The notes beneath the pieces were generated by a model. That model saw only the letters and a program-made list of their open reading frames with translations. It did no database searches and was not told the DNA's origin. This document shows, piece after piece, positions 31,997 through 43,757 of a stretch of 64,000 nucleotides of DNA. Positions within the stretch are counted from its first letter, which is position 1. Each line of letters starts with the position of its first letter. The translations under genes were made by a program, and so were the position numbers. This DNA comes from Cercophora sp. LCS_1 (lineage: Eukaryota; Ascomycota; Sordariomycetes; Sordariales; Lasiosphaeriaceae), in the NCBI GenBank assembly GCA_036250225.1, contig JAPZLL010000014.1:62001-126000 (forward strand), read 5' to 3'.

Positions 31997-34463
31997 GGTG
32001 GGGGATGGTTACTGTACACCGGCGACGATGAGATCGGAAATGGCGCGCAAAAGATTAAAAATCGGGGGGTTCGAAGGAGATCAATTGGCCATCCAAAACG
32101 AGTGATGTGGCCTTGGGAAACCGGCAAAAAAGAAATAATGCGGTGGGAGCGATTGACGAGAAAAAGGTGCGATGGAGTTTCAAAAAGAAAGAGTGTCAGA
32201 AGTTGAGCGCATGGGAGCGGGTATTGAAAAGGAGATTCTGCCACCCCGTATTCCGAAACCTCGATCCCAGGGACCGCTGCACAGCCTGCTTCCAAGATGC
32301 TTGGGATGTTCTTGGTGGTCACAATTGCGTGTGCCAAGCGGACGCCGCCGCCTGTCTCATTAGCCAAGCGCCAATCGATAGCGGCGGTCAGCGTGCTGCC
32401 CAGGGAGATCCAGACCGCCCGGCGAAAGGTTCGCAAAACCTGATGCGGGATCATCCTCGCCCGATTGGACCAAGATCACCGCCGAAACCTGCTGTGGCAC
32501 CGAGCTAGAGGCCTTTTCGCGCTCTCTCGCAGGTTCATCTCTCGGCCAAGTGGGAAACGCGGAACAAATCTCAGGAAAAATATCAGGAACGCAGTCCAGG
32601 CTGGACGACGCAAACTGCATGCGGGCAGCAATGGATTGGACCTTGCAGCGCCATGTCCAAAAATGCAGGGAAAGTTAATTGCGTGGCAGACAACTCGATC
32701 ACCCGAAATAACAACCAAGAAATATTTCTGGGCGCATGTTTGTAGCTCCACAGCGCCACAATCACACTCCACAGTCCTCTGACACGCCTGCCAGCTGGTG
32801 GTTAGCGCCGGTGGAATGGGCTGTCACGTGCAACGAACCTCCAGCAAGCGGTGCAGGTGGTGTGAAGGGAGAGTCCGACTTCCACCCTGGAACTATTTGG
32901 GCAGTGCAAAAAAACCATCAGCTAAATTTACAAGCACAGCATCAAACGAATTCAAGCCGCACTATATTTTGTAGGGTATACGATACGATTCTCAGTCACA
33001 ACTAAAGGTGGGCAAAACTTTTCTACTGCATCCAGACATCCCTCCAGGCACTTTTTGTGGACTCGCCTGCCTTGTTTTTGGGGGGCTTTGTGTTTTTCGC
33101 ACCATGCGGACCGCCAACATTAGATATCAGGCAAGCACTCTAGCGCCTTTTAGCAATACATCCAGCCTTTCATCCGAGCGCTAGAATTTCCAGTCTATTT
33201 TGTATTCCAGGATCTGGAGTTTACACAATTGTTCCCAATAATGTATTGATCTGCTGCTTTCCTGTCTGTGAGGGAAGGCGCTGCGCGTGGAGCAAAAACT
33301 CCAGTCCCGGTATACATTCCACGAGGACTTGCGGTGTCAGAAAGTTGCCTTATATGTAATCAATCGAACAATTGTCGATAGGCAGCACACTGCCATCAAG
33401 ATGGAGGGTGCGTCCGCTATCAAGGGTGGTCACATGATGGACACTTTTCCCTTGATAATCATCTATCCCTGGTTGCGCAGTTCGGTTCGGCTCCGACGAG
33501 TGTGCCACCCACCCGGAACTTTGGAACGGGAAGCGCTTCACGGAGTGACCTGCTTGACGTCGACAGTCTCGATGAATGCGATAACCCCGCGCAGTTTTGG
33601 ATCAGACCTCACCAATCATACATCTCAGGCGACCCTCCTTCGTGGCTAGCGCCTGCCTTTATCGACCGAAGACGGCTTGCTGAAAATCTTGCAGGCGGTA
33701 GCGAGGCAAGCCCGAGGAAGAGGGTAGGAGGGAACGATACCTTGAGGAACAAGACCATCCGAGCCTCGCCGGCCACTATCTGGAACCTCCGATTAGCTCA
33801 CCTAAATCAATCAAAAGACCTGGGGTGAGGCGCAGTTGACTGATCCTCCACGGCTGCCGTCGGGCGGCAACCTAAACTCTTTGCGGTGCAGAAAGTCTTT
33901 TTGCAGCTACTCCAACATGAATGCGGAACGAGGCGCCCGTGGGCGTGCCCTAGATGTGCGGGGCTCCCCCCTGCCCCGGTCGACGCGCATGACGGAACTT
34001 GTCTTCTATCCGCTGACCCTCGAGATGACACGGGAGAGGGCTCTCGTGTAACAACATCAGCTCACCACAAAACCAGACGTGCAGATGTATTTTGTGAGTG
34101 TCTTCCTCTTACCATGGAAAATACTTGCTCACGGCCCTGCAAGGCGTCGTCCGCATGCTGCAGAGTCCTAGCGGCTGCGCCGCGTTGCCTTTCTGGGACG
34201 GGATTCTTTTCATCGTTCGGGGCTTTGTCCCCGGCAAGGCTATGGCTTCAACGAAGAAAGGAGATACCTACCGAGGGCGGAAAACGAGGAGTGGGAGGGC
34301 GCATGTGCGGAGAAGCGGGCGTGACGGCCGTCCATAAGAAGGGACTTGGAACACCTAGATGTTGGTCGATGAGTTCGATAGTCAATAGCATCGACACAAC
34401 TCTACACCAAGATCTTTTGCTACAAACCTGCCCAGCCACCTTCATCCTCACACGCAAAGAACC
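31997..34463. other. Long intergenic region without a supported gene
   Basis: About 2.5 kb divergent between the GH72 gene (minus) and the Cys-rich repeat gene (plus). It holds both promoters. Short frames on both strands have no domains. The 60 bases before ATG 34464 (CAACTCTACACC...CACACGCAAAGAACC) look like a fungal leader. Confidence 0.4.
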
Positions 34464-36751
34464 ATGCGTCAACTCATCAGTCTTGTGCTGACTCTGGCAG
34501 CACCGCCCATAGTCATCGGCAAACTCACCATGCCCTGGGTGAGAGTGGCCAAGCTATCCTCGCTGCCCCTGGATACCCGAGCCCCCCCAGCGATGGACAA
34601 GGCACTCCTATCCTAATCAGCAACGATCTGCCATTCAAGTTCATCGGTCCCAACGACATGGTTGCCACACCACCTCCAAACGGCGACGACGGACTCAACT
34701 TGAAGTGCTGCCCACCCGGAACAGCTTTCGATGGAGAGAATTGCGTCTTCAAGGCCTCTTCTCTCTGTCCCAACGGCTTCATTCTCGACCAATCCAAGAA
34801 TCTTTGCATCGACAAGAACCCCGCCTGCCCCGACGGTCTTGACCTGAAGGATGGCCGCTGCATCTCTCCCGTGCCGCCCAGCTGCACACTCCCCGCCTTT
34901 CTCAATCAAACGTCGATGCTCTGCGAGTCTACGGAACCTCCTCGTTGCCCCGGAGCTCTGGAGCAAATTGACTCAACCTGTGTCGCCGGTCCCCCTGGAT
35001 GCCCTCCAGGGCTCATAGTCAGGGGCACGCGTTGTGTCTCAACTGAGGGCCCAAACTGCGACCCCCTTGAACTGCGAGTTCCGGACCTGAACTGCAAAGG
35101 AGTTCCGGTATGCGCAGCCAGAGAGCCTCCACGGTGTCCCAACAGCCAGACCAAGCCTGACGTGGATGGATGGTGTGTCACGACAACAAAAGAAATCTGC
35201 CCTAATGGCTTTGACGCCCAGGAAGGCGATTGCGTCTCCAAGGACGGCCTGACTTGTGAGTCGGGTGTGCTGCACATACTGAAAGACGGAACCCCGATCT
35301 ACCGCGACGAAAGACCGATCAGTTGTGACGAGGGTATCCCAGAGGGATGCTTCTGCGTCTCAAAGGATGTCCCCCGCTGTACGAACGGGACAAGGGCAAT
35401 TGCACGCGGCGGGAAGAAATGACCTGTGGTGAAGGCCTTGCTCCCCTGTCAACAACGGACGACCCGCCACGCGCCTTTTGTTGTCCCAAGGTTGATGGGA
35501 TACGACTTGACGGAGACCTGTGCGTCGTTCCCGCCGTGCCCGGAACCTGCCCTCCCCGCATGGCTCCTGACGCAGCCAACGGACGATGCATCTACACGCC
35601 AACCAGGTGCGATTGCCCCACCTCGGGAAGCACCATTGACCCAGTCACGGGAGAATGTGTCTCCCAGGTGCCTGGATTCTGCAAGAGTGGCACATTGATG
35701 GGCGGGAAGTGCGTTGTCAAAGGGCCTTTCTGCCACGACGCAAGGTCCTACTTTCACTCAGGCTCCGGTCTCTGTGTCCTCAAGGCGAAGCCCCAATGTC
35801 CCTCAGGCTCAACCCCGCGCGGCTCGCAATGTGTTACGAACGCCAGATGCCCGGAAAAATATGTTCCGTCTGACGCCAGTCCATCGGTCTGTATCTTGCA
35901 CGAGGAGCCAGCGTGTCCTCCAGACTCCAAGCTCGACGGAAATCTCTGCGTCTACCCCCAGAAGCCCTCGTGCGACCAATCCAAAGGCTTGGTCCCTCGA
36001 CCTCAAGACGGGGCTCTGCACCAGCAGTATCCTCCCCGGCTGCACGCCAGGCTTTCATCTCCTCCAGGGCACCGGCAAGTGTGTATCCAACGAGAAACAT
36101 CCCACGTGTCCAAGTGACTTCGCCCGGTTCGGCGACAAGTGCATCTCGGACCAGGTTCCCAAATGCTCGGGCAACTCGACTTGGAACCTCGAGAGGAAGG
36201 CCTGTATCAGCGCAACCGGGCCTTGCCCTGATGGCACTCCCGATGGCCAAGGGAACTGCGTGCACAAGACGCCGCCGGACTGCAGCAACATCCCCGGCAC
36301 CATATTCAAGATCGGGGTCGGATGCGTCTCGACCGAGGGGCCTACATGCAAGACTGCCGGAACCGTCCTCAACGAAACGGCGGGAGACTGCGAGTCGCCT
36401 GTCCCACCTGGTTGTGGTGATGACCCGAATCTGGAGCTTCAGGGAAATCTCTGTGTGTCCAAGATCCCGCCGGGTTGTCTGGGTGACACCGAGCCGACGC
36501 TCGATGGTAGATGCGTGGCAAAGAAGCCTCCTATGTGCAATGGAAGCGGTTTGGCCTATGACCCGGAGACGAAGACGGCACATCATCCGCGCTTGTGGCA
36601 TGGAGTAGTTTGGAGGGTGACACTTTCATGGGTCCCTGGATTCGTTGCTCGGGTCTTGTCCGCCGAGCATCGCCCTCGATACGTATTGAATTCCATTTGG
36701 TGCTCACAAACTCGAGATCACTTGACCTTTGCCGCGTCATGTGTGAGCTGA
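34464..36751 (+). pseudogene. Secreted Cys-rich tandem-repeat protein with three frame breaks
   Basis: ATG 34464 starts a signal peptide (MRQLISLVLTLAAPPIVIG). The rest, about 730 residues in three successive frames, consists of more than twenty units of roughly 25-30 residues with the pattern CP-x-G-x~5-DG-x2-CV/CI, for example CPDGLDLKDGRCISP. The frame changes between 34520 and 34592 (a seven-C run is a likely spot), between 35377 and 35395, and near 35985-36000. No intron signals lie at these points. The repeat register continues cleanly across each break, so the ancestral protein was one long repeat chain. Each break is a single-base-class change, so assembly indels are a real alternative to decay. 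Two Cys per unit suggests an extended disulfide-bonded surface or effector-like protein; the function is unknown. Confidence 0.75.
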
Positions 36752-37558
36752 CCGTGTCATGCCAGATGACGATGATACTAGGGTCCTGTCTTTAGGATCG
36801 GGAGGATTTGAGTGGTTGGTAAATGAGAATTGAGCAAGACTGAACACGAAATGTGATGCGATGTAACACTTCTTACATAAGGTACGTCAATGGCATGTGT
36901 GTGAGTGTTCTCGTCCGTTAGGAGCCTCTCCGATCCAAGCAGGATCGGTTTCCTAATATCGGCCTCTGAGATGGTGGGATGCGAGTGTGGGATAGAACTG
37001 ACTTGAAACTGGTAGCTCGGAGCTCAATGACAGGCCCACTACTGGCACTCTCGGCGTCTGGTTCTCGGTCTCTTTGCCGGGCCCGGAATGGTGGGTATGT
37101 GAGCGTCGTTGTCAGTCAACTCATGCGCAGTCTTACTCAGTCTCAACGATGACGGGCAGTGCTTCAACTCAAAACTTCAAGGTTATGCGATACGCGGCTC
37201 TCGGAAACCCATAAGAACGGTTGGCTCAGTGTGTATGCAGGTTGTGGCGATGTCTCGGGCTGGGACGACCCTGCAGGTGTTTTATGAATGCTCGGAAACC
37301 CTGCGTCCTGATTGGCCTGGCTGGTGTAAGTGCCCGGACTTTATCGGGTCGAGTTGACACCCACTGGGGTAAACGACGCGGACATTACGGAGAATCGGCC
37401 GGGCCTTGGTTTCCATCCGTCGATGTGTTGATTCTGGGAGAATCAGGGATGACTTTTTGAAGTATAAATCATGAGCGGATTCGTCTCACTTTTGCTCCCA
37501 AACGCCAGCAGATTCGCAAGCCCAATCTGTCCCTTTCACTTCTACCCTTCATCACACA
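36752..37558. other. Intergenic region
   Basis: About 800 bp holding the 3' UTR of the repeat gene and the promoter of the aldo/keto reductase gene. No further gene is visible. Confidence 0.4.
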
Positions 37559-38694
37559 ATGTCCCACGCAATTCCCCTCCGTCAACTCGGCAGAAGTGGC
37601 CCTGCCGTCCCAGCTCTTGGCCTCGGGCTCATGGGACTTTCGTACGAGATCTACGGTTCAAGCTCCTAGACCGTGCCTATGAGCTTGGTGCTAGATTCTG
37701 GGATAGCGCAGAGTATGTGGCACTTTAATAACCGCTGCGACACACTAACCGTGACAGTCTCTACGGAGATAGCGAAGAGCTCCTCGGCAAGTGGTTCGAG
37801 CGCACCGGCAAGCGCACCGACATCTTCCTCGCAACCAAGTTCGGCTACATCAAGGGCACCAAGACATTTGAAGTCCACAGCTCGGCTGCCTACTGCAAGA
37901 AGGCATGCGACGAGAGCCTGAAAGCGCTTGGCGTGGATAGCATCGACCTCTGTGAGTTTCCTCCCACGATGACATCTTCCGATGCTGATCAGCAGACTAC
38001 ATCCACCAAGTCAACCCGAACGTCCCCATTGAGGAGACCATGCGCGCCGTGGCCGAACTGCAAGCGTACGCAACATTCCATCCCTAGGAATTGTACTTTT
38101 CCGTCATTAGTAACTAACAACCCCAGCCTCGGCAAAATCAAACACATAGGCCTTTCCAACGTCTCCTCATCCACCCTCCGACGTGCCGTTAAAATCGCCC
38201 CCGTCGCCGCCGTCCAAACCGACTACTCCGTGTTTGTCAGGGACATCGAAGGACCAAGCGGCACCAACCTCCTCTCAGCCTGCCGCGAGCTCGGCGTCGC
38301 CCTGGTAGCAGCTATGCCGCTCAGCCGCGGTGCAAGCGGGAATATCGGCAGTGATATGCGGGCGCATGCGCTGCCCCGTTTCGGTGATGAAAATAGAGAG
38401 AAGAATGCAGAGATTGTGGCGCGGTTTGAAGAATTGGCGAGGGAGAAGGGTTGCACGGCTGCGCAGTTGGCCATTGCGTGGTTGGTGAAGCAGGGAGAGG
38501 ATATTTTTCCTATTCCGGGGACGAAGAAGGTGAGGTTTTTGGAGGAGAATTGTGAGGCGGTGGGGATTGGGCTGACGGATGAGGAGGAGAGGGAGGTGAG
38601 GGGGTTTGTGGAGGGGGTGGAGGTGCAGGGTGGGACGGTGCCGGATGCGATGAGGGGTCATTTGTATTCGGAGACTGTGGAGGAGGACGTTTGA
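37559..38694 (+). pseudogene. Aldo/keto reductase with a damaged first exon
   Basis: Exons 37559-37712, 37758-37951, 37996-38065 and 38127-38694 are linked by introns of 45, 44 and 61 nt with good splice sites (GTATGT, GTGAGT, GTACGC). Starting MSHAIPLRQLGRSGPAVPAL and reaching LGLMGLSYEIYG, the frame then runs into TAG. The continuation FKLLDRAYELGARFWDSA lies one frame away, and the ~8-10 residues normally found there are missing. So a small deletion near 37650 removed codons and shifted the frame. The remaining protein is well kept: ATKFGY (Lys), YIHQVNPN (His), LYGDSEE (Tyr) and FWDSAD (Asp) give the AKR catalytic tetrad. The fold would reduce carbonyls with NADPH if the 5' end were intact. 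Confidence 0.82.
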
Positions 38695-40204
38695 TGCGGT
38701 TGTTACCGATTGAGATTCTATGGGCGTTTCGAAAGTCGTGGTTTTCGACGAGGGCTGCGGTGCGCTCGCAAGGCTCTAGGTTCGAGAGTCCTCCTCCAGT
38801 CTATTTCTTTTTTTTTTCGTTCGAATTTCAGGGTTAGTTCTGTTCTTCCGACTCGCCCCACGCATCCAGAGGCTGTGCTTTAATGTTTTGACGACGTCTC
38901 TCGGTTCTCGGCCCTGCTCGGCAATGTGTGGTTTTGGGTTTGAGCAGTGCCAATTTTGGGTCTTTTTATGGGCCAAGGGTGAACGCCATGTTTGCCTTGC
39001 TGATTGGGTTTGAGAAGGTCCGGTTTGAGGTGGACGGTTGAGCCGATGTATCGCCCTTGAATTGTACCTCCGACCTCTGGTATGGTCAGCGCAGCAGCAA
39101 TCCGTTATAGATGAATTTTGCCGTTCTTTCGTCACAACGTGTTGGTTGCCTGACGTGTGCCCTTGAGATTTTCTCGGTCGTAACCTGGAGGCCTTTGCTT
39201 GTGGTCCAATGCAAATGCAGGCAATCTGTTGGGTCTGGGCGCCTGATGGGCTGGCAGGGGGCTTGACCAGGGCAAGCGGTTTGGTGCCCTAGGGGTACCT
39301 TATGTTGGGCGCGAAAGGGTTTTCCGCTGTGGGTTTCGAGTGCATTTTTATTCTGTCCTTGTGAATTGCCGTCCCTGGGCCGTTTCTAGCAAGGCTTTAA
39401 TTGCAGCATTTCTGCAATGACAAGCAAATCACTCTGAAGGGTGAGCAACCCTTACACCAGGCAGGTTGCGGCTACAGACAGCTAATTCAGTGTCAGCATT
39501 TAATAGTGCAAGCACTCAGTTCGGCATAAGGCAAGTCGAGTCCCACTTGTTTAAGCTCTGCGGGTAGATCAGAAGACATGGTGAGCCGAACGTGTGGTCC
39601 ATCTGCTGGTTTCACGACCCTCTGCCCTAAGGGCTAGGGTACTGTGGTCCGCAACCCAAAAGGTTGTTCGTTCCCAACAGAATCCATTTGCTCCCGCACA
39701 TACATAACGGCCCTTGCTGCCCAAATTTGAAATCGAACAGAACCGTCGTGTCTTTCCTCTTCACTTCACCAAAACCTCCCACTAGACAGAAGTCCGTCGC
39801 TCGCAGCTCCAACTGTTCTGACTCAAGTCATCGACAACCCTCAAGGTAAATATACCGCCCTCCCATGTGTCATTATCACATCGCTGCACAACTTTCTTGG
39901 TCTTTTTAGACTTCAACATGGACGTTCGTTTGTTTTTCACTCACTCGGGTTACAGGATGGCCCCTCTCGCCCGTTCTTGCCGTTGTTGCGCACCTCGCTG
40001 TTCCTCTTCCTCTCTCAAATTCCCGTCATTGTTGCTTCTGAACTCTCCGAGTTGTTACACTGTGCCCTTGCCGTTGGTGTTTGTCTGTCTCCGTGTCCGC
40101 CCACAGCTTTTCTCCACAGCATCTCGAAGATGCGCAGGACACGCGGGCTTTCCGCGTCTTCTTCTTTTTTGTCATGACACCGCTAACGTTGCCACCAAGT
40201 CACA
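38695..40204. other. Intergenic region without a supported gene
   Basis: About 1.5 kb. Contains a T-rich run near 38804-38818 and CT-rich leader before ATG 40205. I see no RNA gene; a GGTTCGAG string at 38781 does not fold as a tRNA arm. Confidence 0.4.
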
Positions 40205-40834
40205 ATGTCAACGTTCTTGGGCGCTTTCATCCGCTATCTTTCCGACTCGCCGGTGAGCGATGACGATGGTGATGATGAAACTGGCTCCAGATTGTTTCCA
40301 GTTGTTGGTTCACACCCGGACACGCTCATCATCACTTTGATTCCGGACGTAACCCATCAAGGGCGCGCCAGGCCGGCTTGGACAGCCCGACTGCGCATCC
40401 ACTGCCAGGACATGGAAGCCCTGATGCGACGAGGCTTGTATTGGTCGGACGGCAACTTCCTGGCAGGAGGCGGGAGAGTGACCAGGGTGTCTTCCGACAA
40501 CACGCCCCAACTCATCAGGCGTCGGTACCCGGCAGGAGCTCGAAAATGCTGGCGTGTCCGCGATGATTGTTTCTGGCGTGGAACATTGACCGTCTACGCG
40601 GCCAGCGTGACCAAGCTCCCACAGCTCCAGGAGTTGCAGCGCGACAAACTAGTGAGGGCCACAGCCTGGCTCACAGGACCTTCCGCGGCAGGTGTCATGG
40701 GTGACGATACCGTTGTTTTTCGCTGGAATCGCAGGAATTCCGGCCGAAATGTCAATTACCTGTACGAAGGGAACGCACCGCCCTGCCTCGGATTATACTG
40801 GTTCTGGCCGCTCGATACCCCTTACCCAGGATAG
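40205..40834 (+). CDS. Hypothetical protein, 209 aa
   Basis: Single open frame from ATG 40205 (context CACAATGTC). An acidic patch (SDDDGDDETG) follows the first 18 residues. The body is mixed alpha/beta with many Arg and Trp (WSDGNFLAGGG; CWRVRDDCFWRGTL) and ends in LGLYWFWPLDTPYPG. No signal peptide, membrane helix or known motif is seen. I do not recognise the family. It may continue through an unseen intron, since a good donor/acceptor pair exists downstream at 41400-41449. Confidence 0.5.
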   Translation: MSTFLGAFIRYLSDSPVSDDDGDDETGSRLFPVVGSHPDTLIITLIPDVTHQGRARPAWTARLRIHCQDMEALMRRGLYWSDGNFLAGGGRVTRVSSDNTPQLIRRRYPAGARKCWRVRDDCFWRGTLTVYAASVTKLPQLQELQRDKLVRATAWLTGPSAAGVMGDDTVVFRWNRRNSGRNVNYLYEGNAPPCLGLYWFWPLDTPYPG

Positions 40835-41984
40835 TATAGACGTCTATGAGGTGCCTCATGACTCCCAAGGGGTCACATATGTGCCATGCCGAGGCCCTCG
40901 GAATCATGTCAACACACCAAACAAGTCACGAAACCTCCGATCGCGTCCCACTCGGCCTCACGCAAGAAGGAAAAAGGGGATGTGTTCATCGGGAAACGCT
41001 CTCTAATATTCATATTGGCCTCACTACAGGTTCGGTCCCTGTTGGCTCGACTCGGGATCGGGACTTTACGATCAACATTTGCCAACTCCACGGTACCTAA
41101 GGTTGGTAATCAACTCGAAGTGGCTCAGCAACTAAATCGCTCAACATGCGGCGCTTCGCACACCCCGCCAGGACATCCTAGCACTGAAGTGGAAGAGTCG
41201 GCCCAACAAAACTCATCGAGGATATCTCGCAGATGATGCAGGGGCACTGTCGAGACTTTGAGCTGCCCTGGCATCCTGTGGAGTAAGGTATTCGGACTCG
41301 TCTCACCCCCGTGGACCCAACACATGAAAAGCCCGTCGTCGGCCTTGATTTGTAGGAACTGGATCTCCGCTCAATACACCTACAAGAGGAAAATCCTTGG
41401 TATGTTTCTGTCTGATTAGTCTCATTCCCAGTCACCTACTGACAGTTGAGGCCACTCAAAGCTGGAGCCCGGGACTTGTGATGGTAGCAATCAACTCCGC
41501 TATCTTACTCTACTCAACATCAGCGATGACTGGTCTATTCGGCGCGGATGCGATCCTTTGTTTCAGGTTCTTGAACCCAAATTACGACAGGCCCGAAGTA
41601 GCTCACGCAATCTCCAAAAATATCATATTCATGCTGTTTGTGCCCATCAGTGGTGTTCTCCTCCCAATGGAGGTTGCTTGAACATCAGCGCCCCAGTTGA
41701 GCAGAAGCTTTTTGATACTACCTATTATATAGCTACTACCTGATAATTTTTTTTAAAGTAGTGTTTTCCTTTGTTTTTATATTGCATCTAATATGATTTT
41801 GACAACGTAAGCTCGCCTCAGCCATGCTGCGTATATATGTGTGCATGGGTGTGTGAGTTGCACCTCTAGGGAACGGCTAATTGGTGTGCTCTATAACTGA
41901 AGGATTCAGATCTGGAGTTTTCCCCCAAACACTCTGGCCAAGGCCTGTCAGCTATCGTTTCTAGGTACCCGTACTACGAGCATG
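40835..41984 (+). other. Possible spliced gene fragment, unassigned
   Basis: A convincing intron signal (donor GTATGTTT near 41400, CTACTGACAG near 41449) joins NWISAQYTYKRKILV to EATQSWSPGLVMVAINSAI, a frame open to about 41680. I could not find a start, a domain or further exons. 41700-41830 is AT-rich. It may be a gene remnant or part of the gene starting at 40205. Confidence 0.3.
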
Positions 41985-43203
41985 CTACGCATTCACTTCC
42001 TCCGCCCTAGATTCCATCTGGTACCCCACCAACTTTGGGCCAGCAACGCCAGGAAGTTCCTGGACTCTCCCCGTCCCGGCACTCCCGTTGCTTTCAACTG
42101 TGACCTTGCCCTCGATCCTCACCCTCCTCCCGAAACGATCCGTTCCGGACCAGTCCACATTCTGACTCTGGGGCTGCTGCCCGCCCACTTCTTCCACTAG
42201 CACAATCTTTTCAATCTCATGACACAGCTCCTCAAACACCGCACCATCTTCCTTAAATCGACACATGGAAACGTGATCAGCATGCGCAGCCTTGACAATC
42301 TCCCCCGCGACAAACAGCTGAGCTGCCGTCTTGTCGACAATCAACCCTCCAGCGCCCTTCATCACCTCCGTCTCATAAAAGTTGACAATCACATATCGGA
42401 GATCGAGGGCTTCACCAGTGACGCTCAATCCTCTGTTGCCCTTGACCATGAGATGCCGAAACTTGTTCATCAGATCAACCATGGCATCCGAGTCTCGCTG
42501 GAGTATCTTGACTAGTTTTGAGCGCCGCCGGAAGCGAGACGGTGGATTGATGATCGAGTAGGACTCGACGATGCGATCCCACTTGTCTTGGCGCGAGTTG
42601 AGGTGGGGTGTTCCGAAGAAGAACTTATTGTGTTAGTTTGTTATCGTCGTCAAGAGCTAATTACGCGCGTGGTAGGACTTACCACGCCTTTCGTCTCTTC
42701 TGCAATGCGTTTGTAGTCACGCTCATAGTGGGCAGTATGGAGGGCTTGCTTGACGATGAGGCCGCCGAGACAGTGGGCGATGAAGAGAATCGGTCTGGTG
42801 GCGTTGGCGGTTCGTCGCTTGATGGAGAGGTAGGAGAGGAGCGACTTGGCTAGGTCACGGATCCCTGCGATGGAATCGTTCTGGTACATGTCGCCATTGT
42901 AGCCGAAGGAAAGGACGCGGGCGTCGGGGAAATGCTTGGGGAGGAGGTCACGGGGCCATAGGACTGGCTTGGTTTGGCCACCCTTTGGAGGCTCGGTCTG
43001 CCATGTTTTGACGGGGTCACCGTTGACGCCGTGGACTAGGACGATGCTTGGTTTGGTGTGAGAATTATGGTGATGTCCAGGTATTGTATTGTACAAGAAA
43101 TCAAGACTCACTCGATATTGTGAAGGTCAGTTCCCTGTTGCGACTCCGGATAAAGCTGTTGGAGGTAGACTCGGCGTCTGTTGTCGTCGTCGTCGTGGGC
43201 CAT
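41985..43203 (-). CDS. Stand-alone SERAC1-like alpha/beta hydrolase with Cys at the nucleophile site
   Basis: Exons 43112-43203 (ATG 43203), 42683-43046 and 41985-42623; introns of about 65 nt (GTGAGTC to AACCAAG) and 59 nt (GTAAGTCC to ACAATAAG); 364 aa. The family start is HNIDIVLVHGVNGDPVKTW, then DLLPKHFPDARVLSFGYN and later VFFFGTPH. The nucleophile elbow reads FIAHCLGGL, so residue 123 is Cys, where relatives (including two in this window) have Ser. This fold (PGAP1/SERAC1-like, also called SesB when fused to fungal NLRs) is usually the N-terminal effector-like domain of STAND proteins; here no NTPase follows. The last ~180 residues are less conserved. Activity is uncertain because of the Cys. 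Confidence 0.8.
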
Positions 43204-43757
43204 TTTGCCCGCTGGATGTATCGTATCTCGATGAGTTGGTGACAAACGCCTGCGCACACTGGATGCAACTATTGACGATCTGATTTGCAGGGAGTTGAAG
43301 CTTCTCAAGCACGCAGTAAGATGATAATTTTGATGCGGAGTACACTACTTCAAAGATTCAGCCCTGGAAAAAGGTTTGATATGCCCTTGGGATCGATTTT
43401 GGACCGTCTTGTTGAGGCCCGAAACAGACTTCTTCGCCCGATCTTTCCATTGGCCGAGATGTGTGCAATCAAACACGACATGGCCAGCGATGTACGTGGC
43501 CAAGCCACATCACTGCCCCTCCTCTACTGGCTAAAGGTATTAGGAAGGGTGGCAAAGCAGAGCCACCACGTCAAAACTGCGAGCAGGAAAAAGTCGGTGA
43601 CGCCAGGTTGGGTTGGGCTGGGCAGGGATCGAAGCATTTCAGTGCCGGACCGGTCGGCATCTTTTTGCTCTCTTCTTTGCTCAAACCACAAGAAGTGCAC
43701 CAATCGAAGGAGACCCTCTGCTTGAAATCTGTTAATCACTGTTGTGGACAAGGTACG
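43204..43757. promoter_or_regulatory. Bidirectional promoter region between two hydrolase genes
   Basis: The 554 bp between the divergent starts at 43203 (minus) and 43758 (plus). Both genes encode the same hydrolase fold, so shared control is possible. Short overlapping frames here are not supported, and no palindromic operator stands out. Confidence 0.45.

Noticed and set aside
33287..34050. Short plus-strand frames in the GH72-to-repeat-gene gap
   Set aside because: No homology-like motif or linked exons; overlapping frames.
38740..38800. tRNA-like GGTTCGAG T-loop string
   Set aside because: The flanking bases do not pair as a T-arm and no acceptor or anticodon stem is present.
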